Assembly: GCA_030248065.1 (NCBI GenBank)
Contig: JASAMV010002945.1
Span: 1-64,000, forward strand
From: Rhynchonema sp. JSB1_4
Lineage: Eukaryota > Nematoda > Chromadorea > Monhysterida > Xyalidae
DNA length: 64,000 nucleotides
Direction: 5' to 3'
Shown here in pieces: positions 1-10,631 of the stretch. How positions within the stretch are numbered: the first letter of the stretch is position 1; every line of letters begins with the position of its first letter. Under the pieces are notes generated by a model, which was given only the letters and a program-made list of their open reading frames with translations, was not told the DNA's origin and ran no database searches. The translations under genes were made by a program, and so were the position numbers.

Positions 1-30
1 ATGGTCGGCCCCCATCCTTAAGTAATGATC

Positions 31-3000
31 CTATTTCTTCCTATAACAATCGACCCCCGCATTCGTGATCACCAAATGTTGCGGTGGAACATCAGTCCCT
101 CTCAGTTTCACCTCAGTCACGGTTTGGTGCGGATTGGCGTGCAATATATCCAGTTCGAATGTCTCTTTGACCGTCCTGCGCCACAATCGGCCCATGGTAT
201 CGAATCGCTGATGTTTCACGCCCGATACGTTATCTTGATATTGATTGTTCTCTTCGTCTTTCGTCGACTTCGATGATGTTTCACTCATTGGTTGTTGTTG
301 TTGGTGCACTTTGACAAGCAGGCGACAGGTGCACAATGCTGGTATTTGATGTTCGACGGTGAACTGTTTGAGACGCGCGATGAACTTGTCTTGGTCCTGT
401 AGTTGTGGAAATCGCTTTTTGATGTGCCTGATTTGATCTTGCACACGCGACCTTGACTTAGGACGTTTTAAGTTTAACATTTGACCACCGTTCCGATCAG
501 TTCACCAAGATTGCATCACAAAATCGTGTGAGATTCCATCGGGGTTGGTCTGACAATATTGTAACAGCAGTGAGTTTTGCCCGTTTCGGCCAGTTTTCAC
601 CTTTGCTTGCGTCAAAAAATTATGTCGCAGCAATTGGTGCAGCGCAACTGCACGAAACCGTTGCTCCAAAACCGACAATAGTCGATGACCAAATTTGATA
701 TTTTTCTTCAATACATTGACGCGCAGTCACGTCAACCAGCCCGACATAAAAGAACAAAAATGAAAAATAACAAACAATGTAAAAAATCCCAAACCAACCG
801 CAAACGCCGCCCGACTACTGTCATAATCGTTTGAGAAACTGCTGATGCCATCAATGCACAATAATGAAATATTCGGATGTTGCATCATAAAGTCATCCAA
901 ATGATCAAACATGTGCAGCAGAGCCCGGGCACTGTCGCAGCGGATTAGGTGAATTCTGGAAGTGGAAGAGATAAACGTTAGTTTGACAGACGAAGGCTGT
1001 AAAGCAAAGTTACCAGTGTGCCAAACAACAATGAGATCTTCCGGAACCACTAACAACCAACAATGCAAAAAAATGTGCGAGAGCGTTACAACAGATAAAT
1101 CACAAGTCCGGTGTAAACTTTTTAAAAGCCGTTTTTAAAAGCCAAACTTTGAAAAAAAACAAATTTTTTAGATTAAATAACTGCGCCTAGATTTCGCAGG
1201 GTATTTGAGATCATCGGCGTGATGTGCCCCAGCACTTCAGTCGAACAACACAAGTGCCGCGTGAAGGCTCATTATATCAAGGTAAGATCCTTCAATTGAC
1301 AATAACAGGTATTGGTCGCACAATGACTATATGAGAATCCATCCCCCTAATTTTCCTGCATTGAAAAGGCGGATATTTGGCATTTTTTTTTCAAATTGGA
1401 CCAGGTTTTGACAAGAACTTTATATGATTATCAGTGAGAAGAATGAGAAACACACGTGTGCAGAAGTTTCACCCTGAATTCTACGCAACCGAAATGGTTC
1501 GGGCTCGGGTTACTGTAGCCACGTGTTACATGCTTTATGTGTGAAATTGATTACAGCACACGCTCGTTGATCACTCCCGATAAATAAAGCGGGAAAAGAA
1601 AGAGAAAATAACTCCTTGTCAAAACCTGATTCAATTTGAAAAAATTGCCAGAAACCTTCCTTGCCGATGTAGGAAAAATATGGGGATGGATTCTCATATA
1701 GTCATTGTGCGACCAATACCAAAGTAGAAAAGCAACACGACAATACAGAGACGGAGAACAGAGCGATTATCGCTCAATGGCCCTGTTAAAACATATTTAC
1801 CATTTTGTTTTCATTTTTATATTCATTTCGACAAGAGAGGAAACGGAAAATCCATTAGTCAGCAAATGTATATCGCCGTTACGAAACATTTGTAGTCGAG
1901 AAGTCAACATAAGACCACACAGAGGGCGAGTGTTTTACTTTTGAACCGGTGTAAACATCAGTTGGGTGTAAAATTCGGTGTAAGCTCGATCGAAAGCACT
2001 ACCGGTGTGAGCTCCGTGTAAACATGAAACATTCAACGTTAACAGCAGGCAATGTTTCATGTTTACACTGAGCTTACACCGACCTTTACACCCAACTGAC
2101 GTTTACGCCGTTGGAAAATCCCACACAGAGCCACATCAAACTTAGGGCGCGTGTAGTCATACTGGAAAATGGAAATGAAAAATATTTTCTATGTCCAAGT
2201 TTTCCATTTCCGTTTTTCGATATGACTACACGCATATTGGAAAATGGAAATGGAACAAAACATTTTCTGCAGCAGTCATGTTTTGACATATGACGGAAAC
2301 ATTTTCTGTTCCACTCAAATTTCGGCCGCTGATTGGTCAGATTTTACACAGAAAATGTTTTGTTTCATTTCCATTTTCCAATATGCGTGTAGTCATATTG
2401 GAAAATGGAAATGGAAAACTTGGACATAGAAATATTTTTTATTTCCATTTTCCACTATGACTACATGCGCCCTTAGTGATCAGATTGGTTATGCCTTGGT
2501 CACGCGACTTATTTTTAATTGAGGACCGGACAGGAAGAAATTTATCGCACCCACTAATTTGGTCTAGCTTAAAAAGTTATTCACTTTTTGGAACATATTT
2601 TACGCTGGTAGAAATTACTGGCATTACCAAATCATCTGTTAATACACTTAATTTAAAAAGTCACACGGACCAAGACAGGACCGGTCAGATCACCAATTTG
2701 TTTGATATCCCTCACAGGTTTTCATACAGATGAAAAAAAATTTCCCGAACCATATGTTTCTTAGACAATTTTTTTCGTGCAATTTGTACCTAAAATTTGA
2801 CATGTTAGGTGCAAGTTGCACCCGGTGAATATTGAAAAAAAAAACAACTTTCATGAACCCAACCTCGACAAACAACCGATCACCGTTTCGCTGTTGCATG
2901 GCACGCAGTTTAGTTTCGGCTTTGGCAAGTCCGTCAGTTGATCGGAGACGGCTGCTAGACGCGTTTCCAACAAATTCAACAGTCGATATTCGGACAGCTT

Positions 3001-5872
3001 CAGGTCGCAATCCACCAGAATTACACCGGTCTGTCGGCCCCCAGCACACCGGGGCATCGCTGTGTTGACAACGACCGTGTAGAGGAACTGAAGCAATTTG
3101 TAGATTTGTAGTTGCAATTTTTCCGGAAAAATACACTCACTGAAAAACACCTTTCCGGACGTTTTCCAGACGAAAAGTTGGTCGCCTGTTCAAATGGGGG
3201 TACATTTGGGCAAAATATGGTCTGAAATTGCTTCGTGAGGAAAAGTCACGCGGGACAAATCGACCAAAACACATGAAAAATGGTGTGTTGTGCACGGTTT
3301 TAAAAACTGACCTCGCGACTTTCCCAGTTTTTTTTAAAAGTTTTCCGAAAATTTTCCGGTATTTTTTACAGTACGCGGAAAAATATCGGTTCATTATCTG
3401 GGTCTCTAAAAACGTTGTTCCGTTTTCTCACGAAAAAACGGTTTTTTCATTTGCAACTATACTTTTACATATAGTTGCGAAAAAACCGGTTCTTTATATT
3501 TTGTGAAAAAAAACCGAAAAATTTCCAGAGGATAAATTTCCAGTACAGCGTATCAAATAACACGTACAGGGCATTTTGACCATAAAAACTGATGTGAAGT
3601 CTGGTGCAAAGACACTATGTGCTACTGAAGACTTGTAAACTGCTCCAAATCTCCAAGTTACCTCGTTCTAAACCTCTGAATGGCACTTCGGCTAGGCATT
3701 GACGAACCTAGAGAACGTTGAAAAATAAGTGTCAAAAACGTCATTTTTTGGCAAAAACAGGAGAACATTTTGCCCGGTTTTTCTTCACAGAAGTTTATTT
3801 TCGGTCCAAAAAAACGGAGCCGCTTTTATTCACGAAAAAAACCGGTTATTTCCATCCGCAAGTATACTTTTACAGACAAAAATATCCATTTTCTGCGTCA
3901 AATATATGCACCAAAAACCTTCGAAGGCTGGGGCACAGTGTAGTTCTTGGGGGGGGGGAGGGGGTCCCCCCTAAGGTACACTAACCGCCGCGACCAAGGT
4001 ACACTGGTACACTAGTCACTAACCGCCGCGCCAGGTGCACTAACCGCCTCAATTTTTGCCAAAATAGGCATTTTTAGGGCAAAATTTTTATTTTTATTTT
4101 TCTCAAATGGGCATGTTTAGGCCTAAAATAGGTGATTTTTCGGTCGATGTTGTCAAAAGTCGCCAAAATACCCTTTTTTACGGAGAATTTTTTCCAAAAA
4201 GGGCAAAAAATCGGTCAAATTTTCAACCTCAAAAAGTGACTTTTTCCTGGATTTGGGTCTTCCCCCCCCTTCCCCCCAGGTAGGTACACTAACCGCCGCA
4301 CGGAAAAAAGGGGTAGGTACACTAACCGCCGCGCCGGACCAGGAACTACACTGGCTGGGGGGGAGTGGGGGGTCCCCCCTAGGTACAGTAGGTAGGTTGC
4401 CGCCCCTCGCCTGGTACAGTAGGTAGGTTGCCGCCCCTCCCCTGGTACAGTAGGTAGGTTGCCGCCCCACCTAACTTTTCACCCAAAACATTCATTTTTG
4501 GCTTAAAATTGCATAAAATTAGCATATTTGTCTGCAAGTAGGCGAAAAATCGAGCGCTGCGCGCGAAATTAGTGTTTTAGGCCACATTTTCTTCAGTATT
4601 TAGACATAAAAAATTTCGGTTTCCAGATGACCCAGTGTAGTTCCTGGGGGGGGGAGGGGGGGGGTCCCCCCCTAAGGTACACTAACCGCCGCGACCAAGG
4701 TACACTAGTACACTAACCGCCGCGCCAGGTACACTAACCGCCTCAATTTTTGCCCAAAATAGGCAATTTTAGGCCTAAAATGGGCATTTTTAGCCCTAAA
4801 ATGGGTGATTTTTAGGTCAATGTTGTCAAAAGTCGCCAAAATACCCTTTTTATGGAGAATTTTTTCCAAAAAGGGCAAAAAATCGGTCAAATTTTCTACC
4901 TCAAAAAGTGACTTTTTCCTGAATTTGGGTCTTCCCCCCCCCTTCCCCCCCAGGGAGGTACACAAACCGCCGCACGGAAAAAGGGGTACCTGGGTACACT
5001 AACCGCCGCGCCGGACCAGGAACCACACTGATGACCCCCCCCCCCAAGTGGTTCCCCACCTTTCCCCCCCCCCCCGCCCCCGCAAAAATCGGCCGGACCC
5101 CCCGGGCCCCCCCCCCTAGCCTCGGCTGGTACAGTAGGTAGGTTGCCGCCCCGCATTTCGGGTGGTACAGTAGGTTGCCGCCCCGCCTGGGTAGCTAAAC
5201 CACTAGTCAACACATTTCGGGTCCCAGTCCAAATATATCTATCGTCAACACCCTGGCAAAGTACTACACTCACTTTAGTGGCTGGGGGGGGTTTGGGGGG
5301 GATTCCCCCCCTAAGGGGTATCTATCTCGAGTCAACCCTTAGGGGGGGGATGGGGGGGAAGGGTATCTATCTCGAGCCGACCCCAAATGGTATCTCGAGT
5401 AAGTAGATTTATAGCTTTCAAAGGCAAAAATAGGTGTTTTTCGACCTCGGGACCCCCAAAAATCGCGCGCTCCGCGCGCAGACACCCAAAAATGGTCATT
5501 TTAGGCCAATTTTCGGCAAAAATGTCAAAAAATACCCATTTTTAGGCCAATTTTGCAGTAAAATTGCATGCAAAAAACGGCCTTTTTTCGCCTTTTGACG
5601 GACCATAGGGGTATCTTGGGTAGCCTCTGGGCGGGGGGTATCTCGAGTAAGTCCGAAACCTTCCCCCCCTAGGGTATCTTGGGTCGATTGGCCTGCCACC
5701 ACACTGACTACACTGATTGACCAACCTGCGATTTGCCAGCGCCCGACACGCCAGCAATTTCGTACACCTCGCCAGCTGCGAGCGATTCGAAAAAAACGGG
5801 CACAACAATTGATCGTCGATGGTCGAGCGCGCGAAGACGACCGAACAGCTCGGCACCGGACTCGAGCTCCAT
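31..5872 (-). CDS. XRCC2: DNA repair protein XRCC2 (RAD51 paralog), 4 exons
   Basis: RAD51-family ATPase that supports RAD51 loading in homologous recombination, in the BCDX2 complex. Exons on the minus strand: 5872-5726, 3087-2864, 955-799, 456-31. All phases agree and give about 317 residues; vertebrate XRCC2 has about 280. Exon 1 starts at MELESGAELFGRL, matching the ESGTELLARL start of the family, and ends in the Walker A motif GVSGAGKS. The 29 residues from GKS to the DCD of strand 3 (VILVDCD) match the family spacing exactly. Exon 3 holds the Walker B-like strand SLLCIDGISSF. Exon 4 ends VITNAGVDCYRKK, like the family's GESGVEFC tail. The loop between ETRL and IHLIRC is about 16 residues longer than usual. 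The acceptor of exon 4 (CCTAAG) is the least certain junction. Intron 1 (2.6 kb) is mostly transposon sequence. Confidence 0.9.
1310..1718. mobile_element. TA-flanked MITE, family TATTGGTCGCACAATGACTA
   Basis: The left end TATTGGTCGCACAATGACTA is repeated inverted at the right end (1699-1718), both bounded by TA as in Tc1/mariner-type insertions. The inverted repeat runs about 75 bp inward (ATGAGAATCCATCCCC and its complement). The 409-bp element has no coding frame of note. Copies sharing the outer 20 bp lie at 40211-40479 and 58127-58395, and half a copy at about 35030-35101. The interior of this copy differs from the other two. Confidence 0.85.
1938..2115. mobile_element. Inverted-repeat element, GTGTAAA-motif family
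   Basis: A hairpin-forming repeat made of motifs such as GGTGTAAA, CAGTTGGGTGTAAA and AGCTCGGTGTAA, with the complement in the second half. The centre contains GAAACATTC and GAATGTTTC-like sequence. Related copies lie at 27161-27375, 27376-27975 and 62075-62285. It immediately precedes the dispersed repeat at 2105. Confidence 0.7.
2105..2641. repeat. Dispersed repeat, copy A, with inner hairpin element
   Basis: About 535 bp nearly identical to 9800-10337. Inside lies a palindromic element (2141-2474) with ends TTAGGGCGCGTGTAGTC and the inverted GACTACATGCGCCCTTA. Its arms carry TTTCCATTTTCC-type motifs beside a TTTCTATGTCCAAG block. The right flank, including TTATTTTTAATTGAGGACC, is shared by both copies, so the whole segment was copied and not only the hairpin. 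Confidence 0.8.
3934..4352. mobile_element. hAT-like MITE, GGTACACTAACCGCC-array family, copy a
   Basis: Lies in XRCC2 intron 1. It is flanked by GGCTGGGG at 3926-3933 and 4353-4360, an 8-bp target duplication. The termini are (CAC)AGTGTAGTTC and its inverse GGAACTACACT. Next inward are a G-run/C-run block and an array of about 18-bp units, GGTACACTAACCGCCGCG, on both sides. The middle is A/T-rich with AAATGGGCATGTTTAGG-type sequence. No coding frame is apparent. Confidence 0.85.
4354..4620. repeat. Fragment of GGTACAGTAGGTAGGTTGCCGCCCC-array element
   Basis: Three units of GGTACAGTAGGTAGGTTGCC followed by CGCCCC, led by a G-run/C-run palindrome. The flanking A/T-rich part contains a GCGCTGCGCGC hairpin (about 4552-4564). 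Related arrays occur at 5120-5190, 6470-6800 and 10630-10975. Boundaries were not resolved; the piece sits between two hAT-like elements in XRCC2 intron 1. Confidence 0.6.
4634..5029. mobile_element. hAT-like MITE, GGTACACTAACCGCC-array family, copy b
   Basis: The cleanest copy of this family. GATGACCC occurs at 4626-4633 and 5030-5037 as a perfect 8-bp target duplication. Termini are AGTGTAGTTCCTGG and the inverted CCAGGAACCACACT. Arrays of GGTACACTAACCGCCGCG flank an A/T-rich core. It is located in XRCC2 intron 1. Confidence 0.9.
5275..5705. mobile_element. Non-autonomous element, GGTATCTATCTCGAG-array family
   Basis: The left end AGTGGCTGGGGGG is followed by G-run/C-run palindromes and repeats of GGTATCTATCTCGAGT. 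The right part has GGTATCTTGGGTCGA and ends near GCCACCACACTGA. The core contains ATCGCGCGCTCCGCGCGCAG (5461-5480) and CCAAAAATGGTCATTTT-type sequence. A second copy, interrupted by another element, spans about 8985-9778. It fills the rest of XRCC2 intron 1 up to the donor at 5725. Confidence 0.65.
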
Positions 5873-6241
5873 TTCAGTGAGAAAATGATGTCGAAAATGG
5901 CAATGGAAATTGAAATATAAAATTAAACTGCATTGCCTGGCTGCTGCAATAACGTGTAATGCGGGTAATGTTGAGTGCTTTCTCCCCTTCACGTGAGTTT
6001 GCTTGATATTGAAATACCTTGCTTGGATCAGAAAAAACATGAAGAGAGCCCCAGGAGGATACAGCCCCCTGACTGACGCCCCCCTTTGGGTTGGGCAGCT
6101 GGGGGGATTCTGATCTCCGTGTAAGCTCTCCATTCCATCCTAGTGTCCGATGCCCGTTTCATCCGCCCGGCGCAGAAAGTGAGTCACTTTCACCGACCCG
6201 CATCCGCAACGTTGAAAAAAAGAGATACAATCGTTTTCGTT

Positions 6242-7084
6242 CAGAGATCGGAAACGGGCCGGGTAAAGTCGGCCCGGCCCGGCCCGGTCGGCGAAAAGTC
6301 CGGCCCGGCCCGGCCCGGCCCGGTGGAGGGCTGCAGGTCGGCCCGGCCCGGCCCGTTTTGGCTTGAGGTCGGCCCGGCCCGGCCCGGTCAGCCAATTTTC
6401 AAGGGCTGAAAACTAAAAAAGTCCAAAAAGCTGAAAAAAATTCGAAAATTTTCTGCAGAATGCTTGTTTTCACTGGTACAGCTGGGGGGAAGGGTAGGTA
6501 GGTAAGGTAGGTAGGTACGTAGACAGTAGACTGACGCGCCATCCTGATGCAGTACGTAAGTCGCCGCCCCGGTTTGTACAGTAGTAGGTATAATTTTTGA
6601 CTCAAAATGGTTTAAAATCGGTATTTTTTACTCCATATAGGCGAAAAATAATTAGCGCTTAAGAATACATTCTCATCAATATGTAGACATAAATTTTGTT
6701 CCCGGACGACTCCCCCAGCTCGGCCGGTCGGTAAGTAGGTAGGTTGATTGCAGGCAGGCTTTTTTGGTGGTACAGTATGTTGATTGCTGCAAAGCAAAGG
6801 CCTGGGTATGGGTAGCTACGGTACTGCTTCTTTCTTCAAAACGATGACTGAAAGGATCAAGAACTAGGAAATGTTATTGCGCGAAGCGCAAAAATTTTGA
6901 AAATTTTGGTTCAAAAAATGGTAATTTCGTTCAAATTTAGGCATACCGGGCCGGACCGGGCCGGGCTGCTCGGCCCGGCCCGGCCCGGTCCCCCCAAATC
7001 TCCGGCCCGGCCCGGCCCGGTCGACCAACTCCAAAATCGCGGCCCGGCCCGGCCCGGGCCGGGCCAGCCCGTTTCCGATCTCTG
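6242..7084. mobile_element. hAT-like MITE with GGCCCG arrays
   Basis: TTTTCGTT at 6234-6241 and 7085-7092 is a perfect 8-bp target duplication. The termini CAGAGATCGGAAACGGGC are inverted at the two ends. Long tandem arrays of GGCCCG follow at both ends (6262-6385 and about 6945-7065). The middle contains a piece of the GGTACAGTAGGTAGG family (about 6470-6800) and a GCGCGAAGCGC hairpin at about 6879. It lies upstream of XRCC2 exon 1. Confidence 0.9.
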
Positions 7085-7403
7085 TTTTCGTTTGATAAGT
7101 TTTTTTGGTTTTTCAAAAACGTCGGCAATGCCCAAAAGTCGGAAAAAATTCTCCACAAGAAGTGTATTTTGGCGACTTTTGAAAACATTGACCTGAAATT
7201 ACCTATTTCGGGCCTAAAACTGCCCACTGCCACTGGTCTTCCGTTCCATTCCATTACCGACTTTTCGGCATGTGAATCAGAGGTCGCATCGCAATCGGAT
7301 CGGGCCGGCCCGGCCCGGCCCCGAATGACTATTCAAAAATAGAACAAGCACTAAACAAAAATGTCCGCCATTGATCATTGATTTTTCGTCTGTCGTTGCC
7401 AGT

Positions 7404-7850
7404 GTAGTGGCAGGCCCATGTGTGGAAGCTGGGAGGTAAGTACCGCAGGGTAGGGCCGGGGGGGGGGGGGGGGGGGGGGGTCCCCCCCCCCCCTAAGGTA
7501 CACTAACCGCCGCGACCAAGGTACACTAGTACACTAACCGCCGCGTCAGGTACACTAACCGCCTCAACTTTTGCCTAAAATGGCCATTTTTAGGCCTAAA
7601 ATGGGCATTTTTAGGCCTAAAATGTGTGATTTTCAGGTCAATGTTCTCAAAAGTCGCCAAAATACCCTTTTTATGGAGAATTTTTTCTAAAAAGGGGCAA
7701 AAATAGGTCAAATTTTCTACCTCAAAAAGTGACTTTTTCCTGATTTTGGGCCTTCCCCCCCCCCGTCCCCCCCCCAGGGAGGTACACTAACCGCCTCACG
7801 GAAAAAAGGGGTAGGTACACTAACCGCCGCGCCGGACCAGGAACTACACT
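7404..7850. mobile_element. hAT-like MITE, GGTACACTAACCGCC-array family, copy c
   Basis: The left end AGTGTAGTGGCAGG is diverged; the right end CCAGGAACTACACT is intact. Between them are a run of about 24 G, a C-run and the GGTACACTAACCGCCGCG arrays. Four bases separate it from the next element, so no target duplication can be read. Confidence 0.75.
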
Positions 7851-7854
7851 GAAG

Positions 7855-8277
7855 TACCGTATTGTCGGAAATAGAACCCCCCCATTAATTGACCCCCCCA
7901 TTAATTGAACCCCCCTAAATGGCCCGAAATCAAAAATAGAACCCCCCATTAATTGACCCCCCCATTAATAGAGCCCCACCTCAACCTTCACCGTACCACA
8001 GATTAGTGGTATGGTAGGGCAGTGTTGTTGTGTCAAACGTTGTTTAAGCTTGCGTACACAACAGAATACACCTTTTTAAGCACAACTGCCGCTGTTGAAG
8101 TTAGAAAATACCGAAAACAAGCCATTTTTATGGGCATTATTAACAATGATTTTTTTCGTCGGGGGGCCAAATGAAAAATATAACCCCCCAATAATTGACC
8201 CCCCCATAAATTGAACCCCCCAAAATGACCCCAGTGAAAAAATAGACCCCCCGGGTTCTATTTCCGACAATACGGTA
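7855..8277. mobile_element. TA-flanked MITE with CCCCCCATTAATTGA repeats
   Basis: Inverted termini TACCGTATTGTCGGAAATAG. Inside are repeated CCCCCCATTAATTGACCC units on both sides of a unique core that includes CATACCACTAATCTGTGG-type sequence. The core recurs in opposite orientation at 34263-34660, where the far end is lost. Confidence 0.8.
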
Positions 8278-8296
8278 CCGTAAAACCTAAAATACA

Positions 8297-8545
8297 AGGG
8301 GGGCTGTATTTTTTCACTGACCCCTTTTAGGGGGGGCTGTATTTTTGGGGGGCTCTATTTTTGGGGGGGGGGGATGTATTTTTTCGCTGCCCAAAATCTC
8401 AAAAAATGTATTAGGAGATAAAAATCTTTGGAAAATCATCCAGGTGCCCTTGATCATCAGGTTTAACCGTTACACGCAGCTGGCTGTGTGTGCATTAATT
8501 AATACACGTGTGTGTATTGGACAGCAGCAGCGCTAGATATAAGTA
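8297..8545. repeat. G-run repeat and unique spacer, no gene seen
   Basis: GGGGGGCTGTATTTTT units at 8297-8390 resemble the repeats of the preceding element. The remainder to 8545 shows no convincing coding region. Confidence 0.5.
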
Positions 8546-8564
8546 GCAGCGGCTAGGCGGCAGC

Positions 8565-8968
8565 AGTGTGAGTTCCTGGGGGGGGAGGGGGGGGGGTCCC
8601 CCCCCCCCCCCCCTAAGGTACACTAACCGCCGCGACCAAGGTACACTAGTACACTAACCGCCGCGCCAGGTACACTAACCGCCCTCAATTTTTGCCTAAA
8701 ATCGGCATTTTTAGGCCTAAAATGGGCATTTTTAGGCCTAAAACGGGTGATTTTTAGGTCAATGATGTCAAAAGTCGCCAAAATACCCTTTTTATGGAGA
8801 ATTTTTTCCAAAAAGGGGTAAAAATCGGTCAAATTTTCTACCTCAAAAAGTGACTTTTTCCTGGATTTGGGTCTTCCCCCCCCTTCCCCCCCCAGGGAGG
8901 TACACTAACCGCCGCACGGAAAAAAGGGGTAGGTACACTAACCGCCGCGCCGGACCAGGAACTACACT
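8565..8968. mobile_element. hAT-like MITE, GGTACACTAACCGCC-array family, copy d
   Basis: Left AGTGTGAGTTCCTGG, right CCAGGAACTACACT, with the same arrays and core as copies a-c. AGGCGGCA (8555-8562) before and GGGCGGCA (8969-8976) after differ by one base and are read as the target duplication. Two extra bases (GC) sit between the left duplication and the terminus. Confidence 0.8.
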
Positions 8969-8984
8969 GGGCGGCAGTGTGTGT

Positions 8985-9778
8985 CGGTTCGCTAGCTCAG
9001 CGGCGAAGGCGTTGGACTCGTTGCAAAATTGGCCTAAAAATGGGTATTTTTTGACATTTTTGCCGAAAATTGGCCTAGAATGACCATTTTTGGGTGTTTG
9101 CGCGCGGAGCGCGCGATTTTTGGGGGTCCCGAGGTCGAAAAACACCTATTTTTGCCTTTGAAAACCATAAATCTACTTATCTCGAGATACCCTTTGGGGT
9201 CGGCTCCGAGATAGATACCCTTCCCCCCCCCAACCCCCCCCGCAGGGTTGACTCGAGATCAGTGCTGTGGCGGGGGGGGGGTGGGGGGGGGTCCCCCCCC
9301 CCAATGGTACCCTACCCGCCCCGGCCTGGTACGCTACCCCCCTGCCCCTACCCGCCCCGCTCTTGTACCCTACCCCCCTACCCGCCCCGCCCTGGTACCC
9401 TACCCGCCCCGATTTTTACCCCCAAAATGCCCATTTTTCGGTGAAAAATGCCCAAATTTCGACCTAAAAACCCTAAAAAGTGCCAAAATTCCTTGCGCTG
9501 CGCGCGATATATGCACTTTTTTTAGTACATAAAAACAGGCACCCAAAAAAACTTGTGTTGTACCCTACCCGCCCCGAAAAATCTTCCCCCCCCCCTCCCC
9601 CCCACCCGGGTTTCCCCCCCCCCCCCCCCAAAATCCCAGGTACACTACCCCCCTACCCGCCCCGATTTTTTCCACCTATGTACCCTACCCGCCCCGCAAA
9701 AGTAGCCACAGCACTGCTCGAATATATAATCCTTAGGGGGGAATCCCCCCCCCCCCATCCCCCCCACCACTACAGTGA
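8985..9778. mobile_element. GGTATC-CTCGAG family element, split by a later insertion
   Basis: The sequence up to 9258 and from about 9716 reads as the inverted counterpart of 5275-5705: CTCGAGATAGATACCC motifs, the CGCGCGGAGCGCGCG hairpin at 9099-9113, and a right end with CCCCACCACTACAGTG. The element at 9260-9715 is inserted between the two halves. Confidence 0.6.
9260..9715. mobile_element. Non-autonomous element, GGTACCCTACCCGCCCCG arrays
   Basis: Termini CAGTGCTGTGGC and the inverted GCCACAGCACTG. Arrays of GGTACCCTACCCGCCCCG lie at both ends. The core has TGCGCTGCGCGCGATA at about 9496. The flanks CTCGAGAT and CTCGAATA are compatible with a decayed 8-bp duplication. Confidence 0.7.
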
Positions 9779-9799
9779 AGGATCGTGTCGAGACCATTT

Positions 9800-10337
9800 T
9801 GTTTTTACGCCGTTTGAAAATCCCACACAGAGCCACATCAAACTTAGGGCGCGTGCAGTCATACTGGAAAATGGAAATAAAAAATATTTCTATGTCCAAG
9901 TTTTCCATTTCCGTTTTCCGATATGACCACACGCATATTGGAAAATGGAAACGAAACAAAACATTTTCTGCAGCAGTCATGTTTTGACATATGACGGAAA
10001 CATTTTCTGTTCCACTCAAATTTCGGCCGCTGATTGGTCAGGTTTTACACAGAAAATGTTTTGTTTCATTTCCATTTTCCAATATGCGTGTAGTCATATT
10101 GGAAAATGGAAATGGAAAACTTGGACATAGAAATATTTTTATTTCCATTTCCATTTTCCACTCTGACTACATGCGCCTTTAGTGATCAGATCGGTTATGC
10201 CTTGGTCACGCGACTTATTTTTAATTGAGGACCGAACAGGAAGAAATTTATCGCACCCACTAATTTCGTCCAGCTCAAAAAGTTATTCACTTTTTGGAAC
10301 ATATTTTACGCTGGTAGAAATTACTGGCATTAAAGGC
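9800..10337. repeat. Dispersed repeat, copy B
   Basis: Second copy of the 2105-2641 repeat, with the inner TTTCCATTTTCC hairpin at 9846-10179. Similarity ends at GAAATTACTGGCATTA, where the next inverted-repeat element begins. Confidence 0.8.
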
Positions 10338-10631
10338 AGTCTACGGGAGGTTGTCACTCAGCCCCCGAATACCGTAACCCACCGTAATTTTGATCTGCAA
10401 AGATCGCGTCGAGACCCTTTTGTTTTTATCTATGTTTTGCGTGTTAGCGTCAACACCAACCAACATTTCGAAGTTTTGGTGATCGATGCGCACGATGACA
10501 ATTTCCAGCTTGCTGCCGCTAATACACCTGTCGATAAGCAGCGATCAGCATGGGTCTCGCAACGATCTCGCTTGCGGTGGGTTACGGTATTCGGGGGCTG
10601 AGTGACAACCTCCCGTAGACTGCCTTTACCC
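10334..10631. mobile_element. Inverted-repeat element, ends AAAGGCAGTCTACGGGAGG
   Basis: Near-perfect 55-bp terminal inverted repeats (AAGGCAGTCTACGGGAGG through GGTTACGG). A unique middle of about 180 bp includes a GATCGCGTCGAGACC block that resembles sequence at 9781-9798. Flanks are compatible with a TA or TTAA duplication. Confidence 0.75.

Noticed and set aside
502..711. Minus-strand frame with HQLLRHNFL as an XRCC2 exon
   Set aside because: The downstream frame 456-31 already supplies the aligned XRCC2 C-terminal region, and no good acceptor precedes this one. It is treated as intron 3.
6159..6409. Open frames over the GGCCCG arrays (Pro/Gly/Ala/Arg-rich peptides)
   Set aside because: Frames are open only because the hexamer array lacks stops; they lie within a hAT-like MITE and end at its unique sequence.
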